Both the position numbers and the translations under genes were made by a program. From NCBI GenBank assembly GCA_020692325.1, contig JAIMKR010000004.1, positions 1 through 55,622 of the forward strand: a stretch of 55,622 bases of DNA, in the 5' to 3' direction. The stretch is from Desulfocurvus sp. (lineage in GTDB: Bacteria; Desulfobacterota; Desulfovibrionia; Desulfovibrionales; Desulfovibrionaceae). The notes beneath the pieces are model-generated. The model worked only from the letters and a program-made list of their open reading frames with translations. It was not told the origin of the DNA and ran no database searches. Positions 36,604 to 44,292 of this stretch are shown here, piece by piece (positions within the stretch are counted from its first letter, which is position 1; each line of letters begins with the position of its first letter).

Positions 36604-36720
36604 ATGGCCAAGCATAAGAAAGTCGAACGCATGAAGGAACTTGACCGCAGTCGCAAGCGCCGCGAAGAGCGTCTCAAGGAGCGCGTCCGCGAGGCCAAGG
36701 CTGCGGCCAAAGGCAAATAA
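36604..36720 (+). CDS. Very small basic protein (38 residues)
   Basis: The frame MAKHKKVERMKELDRSRK continues as an unbroken highly charged helix rich in Lys, Arg and Glu to a TAA at 36718-36720. AGGAGG sits 5 bases before ATG 36604, which is one of the best ribosome sites in the window. Such proteins are typically nucleic-acid or ribosome-associated, but no family was recognised. A 9-base hairpin follows the stop. Confidence 0.75.
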   Translation: MAKHKKVERMKELDRSRKRREERLKERVREAKAAAKGK

Positions 36721-36736
36721 GGCGTTTCAGGTTGGC

Positions 36737-36756
36737 GGGCGGTCCTCGGACCGCCC
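36737..36756 (+). terminator. Hairpin between the small basic protein and fmdB-type gene
   Basis: GGGCGGTCC (36737-36745) pairs with GGACCGCCC (36748-36756). There is no T-run directly after it, so it may be an attenuator or 3'-protecting stem rather than a full terminator. Confidence 0.45.
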
Positions 36757-36807
36757 CGTCCTTTCCGGGCCCCTTTGGGCCCGTTTTTGGTTCGGAGGAC
36801 CGAAAAA

Positions 36808-37107
36808 ATGCCCATCTATGAGTATCTCTGCCAGGATTGCAAACAAATTTTCGAGGATTGGCAGCAGGACCACGAGGAGAGGGACATCCCCTGTCCCGTG
36901 TGCGGCGGCAACGCCAAACGCATCATTTCCAGCACGTCCTTTGTGCTGAAGGGCGGCGGCTGGTACGCCAGCGGCTATTCCAGCGCTTCCGACAGCGCGG
37001 CCTCGGCCAAACCCGCGACCAAAGCCGCCCCCGCCGCGTCACCGGCCAAACCGACAGAAAAGCCCGCGGCTCCCGCGCCCGCCGCGACCGCGACAACCGC
37101 AAGCTGA
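36808..37107 (+). CDS. FmdB-family zinc-ribbon protein
   Basis: A 99-residue protein beginning MPIYEYLCQDC, the standard start of the FmdB regulatory zinc-ribbon family, with a second CPVCGG; the four Cys bind zinc. The conserved IISSTSFVLKGGGWYASGY follows. The last 40 residues are a low-complexity Ala/Pro/Lys tail. GGAGG is 9 bases upstream. The family is named for a suspected role in formamidase control; its real function is not established. A strong terminator ends the gene. Confidence 0.93.
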   Translation: MPIYEYLCQDCKQIFEDWQQDHEERDIPCPVCGGNAKRIISSTSFVLKGGGWYASGYSSASDSAASAKPATKAAPAASPAKPTEKPAAPAPAATATTAS

Positions 37108-37122
37108 AGAAACGGCGACGCA

Positions 37123-37147
37123 GGCAGCCCCAAGGCTGCCTTTTTTT
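37123..37147 (+). terminator. Rho-independent terminator after the fmdB-type gene
   Basis: GGCAGCC (37123-37129) and GGCTGCC (37134-37140) with a 4-base loop, followed by seven T. Confidence 0.9.
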
Positions 37148-37223
37148 GCGCCAACGCCGGCGCACGGCGGCCCGCGACGAGAGACGCGCCCCGTCACAAC
37201 CCGCAGCCCAAACGGACATCATC

Positions 37224-38534
37224 ATGATCGACCGCTACTCCCGCCCGGAAATGGCCGCCCTGTGGACGCTCGACGCGCGCTACGGCGCGTGGCTGGAAGT
37301 CGAGCTGGCCGTGTGCGAGGCCTGGACACAACTCGGCGTCATCCCCCAGGCCGACATGCGGACCATCCGCGAGAAGGCCCGTTTCGACACCAATCGCGTC
37401 CTCGAAATCGAGGAGCGCACCCGCCACGACGTCATCGCCTTTCTGACCGCCCTGGAGGAGAACGTGGGCGAAAGCGCCCGCTTCATCCACCTGGGCTGCA
37501 CCAGCTCGGACATCGTGGACACGGCCAACGCGCTGTTGCTGACCCGGGCGGGGGGCCTCATCCTCAAGGACATCGACCTCGTGCTCGGCGTGCTGAAGGA
37601 CATGGCCCTGGCCTACCAGGACCAGCTGTGCATGGGCCGCACCCATGGCATCCACGCCGAACCCACGAGCTTCGGCCTCAAAATGGCCGGCTTCTACGCC
37701 GAGTTCACCCGCCACCGCGTGCGCTTCGCCGACGCCGTGGAAAACATCCGCGTGGGCAAGATCTCCGGCGCGGTGGGCACCTACGCCCATCTCTCCCCCG
37801 AACTGGAGGCCAAGGCCCTGGACATCCTCGGTCTGGCCGTGGACCCCGTGTCCACGCAGATCATCCAGCGCGACCGCTACGCCCAGTACTTCACCACCCT
37901 GGCCCTGCTGGGCGGCGGCGTGGAGCGTCTGTGCACCGAGCTGCGGCACCTGCAGCGCACCGAGGTGCTGGAGGTCGAGGAGGGCTTCGCCAAGGGGCAG
38001 AAAGGCTCCAGCGCCATGCCACACAAAAAGAACCCCATCAGCGCCGAGAACCTCTGCGGCCTCTCGCGCCTTCTGCGCTCCAACTCCATCGCCAGCATGG
38101 AGAACATGCCCCTGTGGCACGAGCGCGACATCAGCCATTCCAGCGTGGAGCGCGTCATCATGCCCGACTCCACCATCCTGGCCGACTACATTTTGCACCG
38201 TCTGGCCCGGCTGCTCAAAAACCTGCGCGTCATTCCCGAGAACATGCGGCGCAATCTGGAAGGCTCGTATGGGCTGTTCTATTCGCAACGCGTGCTCGTT
38301 GAGCTGGTGGAGCTCGGCCTGCCGCGCCAACGCGCCTACGAGATGGTCCAGGCCGCGGCCATGCGCTCCTGGGACACCCGCACGCCCTTTCGGGGGCAGG
38401 TGGAAAACGACCCCGAGATACGCAAGCATCTCAGTCTAGAAACTCTTGAAAGATTGTTCGACCCCTGCTACTACCTTCGCTACGTGCCTGCGATCTTCGA
38501 GCGCGTCTTTGGTTCCGGGGTGGTGGCGAAATGA
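37224..38534 (+). CDS. purB: Adenylosuccinate lyase
   Basis: Cleaves SAICAR and adenylosuccinate in purine synthesis. The 436-residue protein has the fumarase/aspartase-family signature SSAMPHKKNP on the mobile loop, HLGCTSSDIVDTAN, and GRTHGIHAEPTSFG with the catalytic His. ATG 37224 is the family start (MIDRYSRPEM); the long frame in front of it belongs to a shifted frame across fmdB and is not part of the gene. Its stop overlaps the pyrE start by four bases (ATGA). No terminator separates it from pyrE and the cell-wall genes. Confidence 0.97.
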   Translation: MIDRYSRPEMAALWTLDARYGAWLEVELAVCEAWTQLGVIPQADMRTIREKARFDTNRVLEIEERTRHDVIAFLTALEENVGESARFIHLGCTSSDIVDTANALLLTRAGGLILKDIDLVLGVLKDMALAYQDQLCMGRTHGIHAEPTSFGLKMAGFYAEFTRHRVRFADAVENIRVGKISGAVGTYAHLSPELEAKALDILGLAVDPVSTQIIQRDRYAQYFTTLALLGGGVERLCTELRHLQRTEVLEVEEGFAKGQKGSSAMPHKKNPISAENLCGLSRLLRSNSIASMENMPLWHERDISHSSVERVIMPDSTILADYILHRLARLLKNLRVIPENMRRNLEGSYGLFYSQRVLVELVELGLPRQRAYEMVQAAAMRSWDTRTPFRGQVENDPEIRKHLSLETLERLFDPCYYLRYVPAIFERVFGSGVVAK

Positions 38535-39091
38535 ATGATTCCAAGGCGAAACTCGCGCGTCTGCTCATGAAGCTCTCCTACGTCCAGGGTGAGGTCACTC
38601 TCACCTCCGGCCGGAAGAGCGACTATTATTTCGACTGCAAGCAGACCGCCCTCAACCCGGAAGGCGGCTATCTCATAGGAAAGCTGTTCCTCGACATGCT
38701 CACGGGAACGACCGCCCGGGCTGTGGCCGGCATGACGCTGGGTGCCGATCCGTTGGTCACGGCCGTCTCCGTGCTCTCGCACATCGAGGGCCGCCCGTTG
38801 CCGGCGCTCATCATCCGCAAGCAGGCCAAGGGCCACGGCACGAACCAGTTCCTGGAAGGGCTCAAAAACGTCGCCCCGGGCGACGAGATCGCCCTGCTCG
38901 AGGACGTGGTCACCACCGGCGGCACCCTTGCGGCCTCCGCGGAGCGCGTGCGCGCCGCGGGCTTCAAGGTGGGCGCGGTGCTATGCGTGCTGGACCGGGA
39001 GGAAGGCGGCAGACAGCGCCTAGCCGACGCCGGACTGGCGCTGACGTCGATTTTCACGCGCAACGAGCTATTGGCCGCAGCCAAGCTCTAA
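38531..39091 (+). CDS. pyrE: Orotate phosphoribosyltransferase
   Basis: Adds ribose-5-phosphate from PRPP to orotate in pyrimidine synthesis. The 186-residue protein has the PRPP-binding motif IALLEDVVTTGGT and the N-terminal LTSGRKSDYYFDCK substrate loop. It is translationally coupled to purB (ATGA overlap). The next gene, a Csd6-like enzyme, starts 72 bases later on the same strand, and no hairpin intervenes, so a shared transcript is likely. Confidence 0.96.
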   Translation: MNDSKAKLARLLMKLSYVQGEVTLTSGRKSDYYFDCKQTALNPEGGYLIGKLFLDMLTGTTARAVAGMTLGADPLVTAVSVLSHIEGRPLPALIIRKQAKGHGTNQFLEGLKNVAPGDEIALLEDVVTTGGTLAASAERVRAAGFKVGAVLCVLDREEGGRQRLADAGLALTSIFTRNELLAAAKL

Positions 39092-39163
39092 GGGGACAAT
39101 GGGCGTCCAGGTCGCCGTCGCGCAGGGACCGGTTGGGCGCCGCAACCGACCGCGGATGAGCCT

Positions 39164-40441
39164 TTGAAAACCTTACGCACGCTTCTCTTTCTGACGGGTC
39201 TCGCCCTTTCCCCCGTTCTGGCCTTTGCCGCGGGTTCCGGTTCGGGGTGGGAAACCCGCGTCGCCACCCAACCCACCGGCCCGGAACTCTTTCTGGGAAT
39301 CGACAAGCAGTCCCAGACCTTCTACATGTTCGGCAAGAAGAGTCCGCTGGAGGTGCTGCGGCGATTCAGCTGCACCACCGGCCAGGACATGGGCGACAAA
39401 ACACGCGAGGGCGACAAGAAAACGCCCGAGGGCGTGTACTTCGTCGAAGAGAAGGTCCCCGGTACGCTTGATTACTCGCTGTACGGCAACTACGCCTTCA
39501 GCCTAAACTTCCCCAACCCCGTCGACAGGCTCAAGGGCAAGACCGGCCACGGTATCTGGATCCACGGCCGCGGCAAGCAGCTCGTTTCCCGCGACACGCG
39601 CGGCTGCGTGGCGCTCACCGCCGAGGACATCAAAAGCCTCGATGGCAGGATTCCCAGCGGAACGCCGGTCATCATCGCCCACAAGCTCACCTGGAGCCAC
39701 GACGCCGCGAGCGACCCCACCGCCCTGCTTCTGGCCGAGCGCGTGCATCATTGGGCCGACGACTGGCAAAACAAGCGCGACAGTTTCTTCGACTACTTCC
39801 AGCGCGACAAGTTCGCCCAGACCGAGGGCGTGAGCTTCTCGGCCTTCAAGAACCACAAGCTGGGCATCTTTTCCCGGCAACCGTGGATTCACGTCATGGT
39901 GGACAACGTGCGCGTCATCCAGGGACCGGACTACTGGGTCACCACCTTCGACCAGTTCTACCGCACCCAGTCCATCATCTCCACCGTGGGCAAACGCTTC
40001 TACTGGCAGAAGGACCACGACGGCGCGTGGCGCATCGTGGGCGAGGAATACACCGACGTGCCCGCCGCCAAGCTGGAGACCCGCTACCTCGGTTCCCTGC
40101 GGCCCGGCGTGGAGAAGATGCTCAAGGACTGGCTGGAGGCTTGGCTCTCGGCGGACATCGACAAGTACATGACCTTCTATGACGCGGAATCGGCCAGCGG
40201 CGCGCAGCATAGCGCCGAGGCCATCCGCGAGTACAAGACGGCCCTGTGGACGACCAAGACGCCGTCGCGCATCGCGGCGGACAGGGTGGAGCTGGCCCTG
40301 CATCAAAAAGGGCTCAAGGTCAGCTTCGTCCAGACGTTCGAGGACAGCACCGGATACTCCGACAAAGGCCTGAAGACCCTGATCCTCGCGCCCAAGGGCG
40401 ATGGCTGGATCATCGAAAGCGAGACCTGGAGCAAAGGCTGA
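39164..40441 (+). CDS. Periplasmic YkuD-fold L,D-carboxypeptidase/transpeptidase, Csd6/Pgp2-like
   Basis: A 425-residue exported enzyme acting on peptidoglycan stem peptides. A TTG start is used (the only start giving a signal peptide, MKTLRTLLFLTGLALSPVLAFA). Residues about 40-165 are the YkuD catalytic domain with His134-Gly and Cys148 in RDTRGCVAL. The C-terminal 120 residues (LEAWLSADIDKYMTFYDAE...) look like an NTF2-like domain. A YkuD domain followed by NTF2-like domain is the layout of Helicobacter Csd6 and Campylobacter Pgp2, L,D-carboxypeptidases that trim tetra- to tripeptides. Its stop overlaps the next start (TGATG). Confidence 0.88.
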   Translation: MKTLRTLLFLTGLALSPVLAFAAGSGSGWETRVATQPTGPELFLGIDKQSQTFYMFGKKSPLEVLRRFSCTTGQDMGDKTREGDKKTPEGVYFVEEKVPGTLDYSLYGNYAFSLNFPNPVDRLKGKTGHGIWIHGRGKQLVSRDTRGCVALTAEDIKSLDGRIPSGTPVIIAHKLTWSHDAASDPTALLLAERVHHWADDWQNKRDSFFDYFQRDKFAQTEGVSFSAFKNHKLGIFSRQPWIHVMVDNVRVIQGPDYWVTTFDQFYRTQSIISTVGKRFYWQKDHDGAWRIVGEEYTDVPAAKLETRYLGSLRPGVEKMLKDWLEAWLSADIDKYMTFYDAESASGAQHSAEAIREYKTALWTTKTPSRIAADRVELALHQKGLKVSFVQTFEDSTGYSDKGLKTLILAPKGDGWIIESETWSKG

Positions 40442-41115
40442 TGCCCAACGACAGCTACAGCGTGCTCTTCATGCGCGACGACGCGGACGTCAAAACCTAC
40501 CGCGTCAGCCCGCGCCGGCTCAAGCTGTTGCTGTGGTTCTCCGGCGCACTCGCCGTCATCGTCGTCGTGGCGCTGATCGTGGGTGCGCGCTCCTACATGG
40601 GCTACCGCTCCCTGCTCAAGGAGCGCCGCGACCTGCAACTGCGTCTGGCCGACGCCCAGGTCAACCTGGAGCGTCTGGGTAATCTCCAAAAAATCCAGCA
40701 GGATGCGGGCCCGAACGGCAAGGGCGCGTCCAAGGCCACGCCGACGAAGGCCGCCGGGCCCGCTAGCACGGCCCGCGCTTTCAGCAGGATCAACACCGGC
40801 GCCATCGCCGTCGACAACCTTCGTCTCCAACTGGCGGGCGGAACCCTGCGCGTCGGCTTCGACCTGAACAACCGCACGGGAAACGCCGCCGCCGGAAGCA
40901 TCGACCTTTTGCTGCTGCGCGCCAACGGCTCCCTCACCGCGCTCGACGCCGCGCCCGCCACCGATCTGACGTACCAGATCACGCGCTTCAAGCGCATCGC
41001 CGTCACCGCCGTGATCCCCCGGACGGGACGACGCGACGCCCTGGGTCTGCGGATGGAAATCAAGAACACAAAAGGAGAGGTGATCCTTGGCGAAACATAC
41101 GCTTTGGGCGACTAG
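40441..41115 (+). CDS. Single-helix membrane protein with coiled coil, in the cell-shape gene set
   Basis: A 224-residue protein with a short cytoplasmic N-terminus containing many charges, one membrane helix at about 31-50, a coiled coil immediately after it (LLKERRDLQLRLADAQVNLERLGNL, residues 57-82), a Lys/Ala/Pro linker and a beta-rich periplasmic domain (about 115-224). It overlaps the upstream gene by one base and the downstream Csd4-like gene by 29 bases, so the three products are probably made together. It may anchor or position the two hydrolases; this is inferred from context only. Confidence 0.82.
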   Translation: MPNDSYSVLFMRDDADVKTYRVSPRRLKLLLWFSGALAVIVVVALIVGARSYMGYRSLLKERRDLQLRLADAQVNLERLGNLQKIQQDAGPNGKGASKATPTKAAGPASTARAFSRINTGAIAVDNLRLQLAGGTLRVGFDLNNRTGNAAAGSIDLLLLRANGSLTALDAAPATDLTYQITRFKRIAVTAVIPRTGRRDALGLRMEIKNTKGEVILGETYALGD

Positions 41116-42901
41116 CCTCATCCTGACGCTGCTGCTGGCCGCAGCCACGGCCCAGGCCTCCACACGCACCGGCTTCGTCTTCTTCAAGGGCACGCAGTAT
41201 CCACTGCCCGTCCTCTTCGTCCGCGGCGACGCCCCCGGCCCCACGGTCATGGTCCAGGGCGGCATCCAAGGCGACGAGCCCACCGGATTCCTCGCCGCCC
41301 AGTACATCGCGGAAAGTCACGTGCTCAAAGGCAACCTCATCGTGGTTCCCCGGGCCAACGTCCCCTCCATCCATGTGCACAAACGCGCCGTCAACGTGGA
41401 CATGAACCGCCGCTTCGACCGCGACTACAATCAGTACTACGAGGACAGACTGGCCAGGGTGGTGCGTTTCCTGCTTTCCCAGTCCAGCGCCCTCATCCAC
41501 CTGCACGAGGGCTCCGGCTTCTACGATACGAAATACGTAAGTCAGCTACGCAACCCACAACGCTGGGGGCAATCGGTCATCATCGACGCCAGCGTGCATG
41601 ATCAGCTGAACCTGGCCCAACTGGTGGATGACGCTCTCGCCGAAATCAACACCTCGGTCGACAACCCGGACTACCGGTTCAGGCTCTTCGACACCCGCAC
41701 CTTTGAGCCGGACAGCCGCTACCGCGCGGAAATGAGCAAATCACTCACCTACTACGCCCTGGCCAACCTGAACATTCCGGCCATGGCCGTCGAGGTCAGC
41801 AAAAACATCGGCGCGCTGGGCTGGAAGGTGAAGCATCAGGTCTTCGCCGTTTCCGTGCTGCTGCGGCATTGCGGCGTGGACATCGTGCCGCCACGGATCG
41901 ACGAGGCCGAGGTGGAACGCAACTACGCCCGCGCCCAGGCCGTCACCGTCAATGGCCAAAAGGTCGAGGGCGGCAGCGTGGACGTAAAATCCGGCGACAC
42001 CCTGAGCGTGGAGCCGGCCGACAGGACCGATCCCCACGGGCAGGTGCTGGCGGTCTTCGCCTCCGACAGGCAGGGTCAGAACCTGGTGGATGCGCCGCGC
42101 ATGGCGCTCGAGAGCTTCCGCACCCTGGAAACCCGCGTGGACGGCCGCAGGGTTTCCACCACGAAGGTGCGCTTCGACGGGGCCATGCCGCCGCCCACTC
42201 CCGCCGGTCCGCCGGTGTTCGTGTGCTGGATCAACGGCAAAAGCGTGCAAGTCAAGAATGGCGAGGCGCTGCATGCCGTTGCCGGCGACCAGTTCCTCAT
42301 GGAGGGCGTGCTGGGCAGCAAGTGGCGGGAGGTGCTCAACCTCAAGGGGTATGCCGCACGCCCCCACGCCAACGATGGCCAGGACATGGGCTGGGAAATC
42401 ATTCTCGACCCCGAAAGCTTCATGGGCAAGTACCGTCTGCCCTCGCCCATTCCCGGCGCCGTGCGCTATCAGGTGGTGCGAGAGACGCGCGGCGCCCGCC
42501 CGGCCAGCTTCTACATCGACGTGGTGCCCCGGCGCGTGATCGCCGTGAAACTGGTGGACGCCGCCGGACGCGCCACGGTGCTGCACTGGACCAGCGGCGG
42601 CGAAATTTCCCTGCCGCCCGGCGAGTACACCGTGGCCGAAACCTCAAGCAACGGGCCGCAAAGCCGCATTCTGGCGCTGGCCGGAACCCGGCCCCTCCAG
42701 CCGGGCGACACCTTCCGCGTGGAGCCAGGCCGGCCGCTGCTTCTCTCCATCCGGCAGGCCACAACCTTCGCCGGCCTCGGCGTCATGACCCTGGTGCCGG
42801 GCCCGGAGAAACCGCAAACCGCCGAGGGCGCGCTCAAAAACGACGCCCCGACCACAGCCACGTCCGACGCCGCTTCCCGCCGGCCTCACCAGCGGTCGTA
42901 G
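41087..42901 (+). CDS. Periplasmic M14-type D,L-carboxypeptidase, Csd4/Pgp1-like with Gln zinc ligand
   Basis: A 604-residue exported enzyme. The TTG start at 41087 has GGAGAGG upstream and gives a signal peptide (MAKHTLWATSLILTLLLAAATAQA). Residues 25-270 are a zinc carboxypeptidase domain: Gln61-x-x-Glu64 in GGIQGDEP in place of the usual HxxE, DMNRRF substrate-binding Asn/Arg, ALIHLHEGSG with the third zinc His, and Glu236 in AVEVSKN. Helicobacter Csd4 has the same unusual Gln ligand. Two or more beta domains follow, as in Csd4. It should cleave the tripeptide to dipeptide, the step after the Csd6-type enzyme. Its last 16 bases overlap the nitroreductase gene tail to tail. Confidence 0.88.
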   Translation: MAKHTLWATSLILTLLLAAATAQASTRTGFVFFKGTQYPLPVLFVRGDAPGPTVMVQGGIQGDEPTGFLAAQYIAESHVLKGNLIVVPRANVPSIHVHKRAVNVDMNRRFDRDYNQYYEDRLARVVRFLLSQSSALIHLHEGSGFYDTKYVSQLRNPQRWGQSVIIDASVHDQLNLAQLVDDALAEINTSVDNPDYRFRLFDTRTFEPDSRYRAEMSKSLTYYALANLNIPAMAVEVSKNIGALGWKVKHQVFAVSVLLRHCGVDIVPPRIDEAEVERNYARAQAVTVNGQKVEGGSVDVKSGDTLSVEPADRTDPHGQVLAVFASDRQGQNLVDAPRMALESFRTLETRVDGRRVSTTKVRFDGAMPPPTPAGPPVFVCWINGKSVQVKNGEALHAVAGDQFLMEGVLGSKWREVLNLKGYAARPHANDGQDMGWEIILDPESFMGKYRLPSPIPGAVRYQVVRETRGARPASFYIDVVPRRVIAVKLVDAAGRATVLHWTSGGEISLPPGEYTVAETSSNGPQSRILALAGTRPLQPGDTFRVEPGRPLLLSIRQATTFAGLGVMTLVPGPEKPQTAEGALKNDAPTTATSDAASRRPHQRS

Positions 42902-43512
42902 CGAATGCGCTCCGGCTTGAACCGGTTCTCCGGCGCGGGCTGTTCCGCCGGGTGGCCGATGACAAGCAGCGCCAACGGCGTCACATGGGCCGGCAGCCCG
43001 CACAGGGCGCGGAACCCCTCCACGCGGTCGGCCAGGGGGTAAATTCCCGTCCACACCGCGCCCAGCCCCATGGCGTGCGCGGCCAGCAACATGCACATGG
43101 CGCAGTTGGAACAGTCCTGCACCCAATATCCCTGGCAGCGATCCAACTCCAGATCGCCGCAGACAAGCACGGCGGCCGGGGCTTCCCGGGCGAACGCGGC
43201 GTAGGGGTTGATCTCCCCGGCCCTGGCGAGCAACGCCTTGTCGCGCAGGATCACGAACCGCCAGGGCTGTTCGTCGCAGGCGGAAGGCGCCTGCATCCCG
43301 CAGCGCAAAATCTCCCGCAGGTCGGCCTCGGCCAACGGCCGGGATGTGTATCGTCGCACGCTGCGCCGAGTCTTGATGGCCTCGATGGTGTCCAAGCCCC
43401 GGGCGGCCGCCACCGCCGGCAGAACGCCGGCCAAGGCTGCCGCCGACACACCGGCCAGGCCAAGCAGCGCCACACGCCGCGGAATTCCCGTCTGTCTCGA
43501 CATACCGCCCAT
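42886..43512 (-). CDS. Nitroreductase-family protein with signal-like N-terminus
   Basis: A 208-residue flavin-dependent nitroreductase-type protein: RRSVRRYTSRPL and LREILRCGMQAPSACDEQPWRFVIL form the FMN-binding start, and LLAAHAMGLGAVWTGIYPL the later core. The N-terminus before this (IPRRVALLGLAGVSAAALAGVLPAVAAA) is a hydrophobic segment after two Arg, like a Tat signal, which suggests export of a folded flavoprotein. ATG 43512 has GGGAGG 6 bases upstream; ATG 43503 is an alternative. Cys-rich CSNCAMC lies in the middle. The gene is convergent with the Csd4-like gene. Confidence 0.88.
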   Translation of the reverse strand: MGGMSRQTGIPRRVALLGLAGVSAAALAGVLPAVAAARGLDTIEAIKTRRSVRRYTSRPLAEADLREILRCGMQAPSACDEQPWRFVILRDKALLARAGEINPYAAFAREAPAAVLVCGDLELDRCQGYWVQDCSNCAMCMLLAAHAMGLGAVWTGIYPLADRVEGFRALCGLPAHVTPLALLVIGHPAEQPAPENRFKPERIRYDRW

Positions 43513-43540
43513 AACGCACCTCCCCGTTTCCGCCAGACGG

Positions 43541-44125
43541 TCAGGGATAAAACACCCGCGCCGTCTTGCGGACGATTTTGCGCCATACACGCGCTGGCAA
43601 CCGCCAGGGTTCCTCGCGCTTGTGCTCGCGCCTCCATTCCGAGGGACGCTGCGGGGCGTCGTCGGCCCACAGGCCCAGACGCGCGGCGCGCGCCCGCTCC
43701 TCCAGATCCCGCAGACGCGCGCAGGGATCGGAACGGCGGCAGTACTGTCCGTAATACCAGGCCGCGCCCCGGGCCACCAGCTCCTCGTTGACGAGGAGAC
43801 CGTCTTCGAGACGGACAAGGGCCACGGTGCGTCCATAGCGGTCGGCGTCCACAGGCTCCACGTCCACGGTCTTACGGCGAACCAGGGAGGAAAGCGCGCG
43901 CCGCGCCTCCTTTCCGTAACGCTGGTCATGCTCCGGGGCGTCGATGCCATACAGGCGCACTTTCAGCCGCTCCTCGTCTTCCCCCTGGACGGTGAGCGTG
44001 TCGCCGTCGGCCACGGAAACCACGCGCGCGGAAAACGCCAACGCCGAAGCATCGCCCCCAAGCACCGCGACAAGCACCGCGACAAGCACCGCGAACAAAG
44101 TCAGTAACCGTCGGATATTGCGCAT
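43541..44125 (-). CDS. Thermonuclease (SNase-like) family protein
   Basis: A 194-residue exported nuclease-like protein. The SNase motifs are present: VADGDTLTV, RLYGIDAPEHDQ, RRALSSLV, DRYGRTVALV and LVARGAAWYY, with the Arg/Asp/Glu residues that bind calcium and phosphate. The signal peptide contains a nearly perfect LVAVLVAVL repeat coming from a tandem 12-base unit (44058-44087). ATG 44125 is preferred; a GTG at 44140 is possible. It follows the nitroreductase start region by 28 bases in the same direction, so it is probably the first gene of a two-gene unit. Confidence 0.9.
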   Translation of the reverse strand: MRNIRRLLTLFAVLVAVLVAVLGGDASALAFSARVVSVADGDTLTVQGEDEERLKVRLYGIDAPEHDQRYGKEARRALSSLVRRKTVDVEPVDADRYGRTVALVRLEDGLLVNEELVARGAAWYYGQYCRRSDPCARLRDLEERARAARLGLWADDAPQRPSEWRREHKREEPWRLPARVWRKIVRKTARVFYP

Positions 44126-44207
44126 GTGTTCTTTCAGCACGGGGTCCCCACCCGGGTCAACCCTGTATAGGCAACCGCCCCGATGATATTATGCGTACTT
44201 TTTCCCC

Positions 44208-44236
44208 TTGACTGCGTAACCACCGATGCGTATCAG
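44208..44236 (+). promoter_or_regulatory. Probable promoter of the response-regulator gene
   Basis: TTGACT (44208-44213), 17 bases, TATCAG (44231-44236). The start codon is at 44293, leaving a leader of about 50 bases. Confidence 0.5.
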
Positions 44237-44292
44237 ATTTCATGCAAAATCTTACGAGCGGCTCACCAGCCCTCCCCCCACAAGGTGAAGAC

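Noticed and set aside
36837-37223. An N-terminal extension of purB through the fmdB-type gene
   Set aside because: It is in a shifted frame over fmdB and runs through a terminator; adenylosuccinate lyases begin at MIDRYSRPEM.
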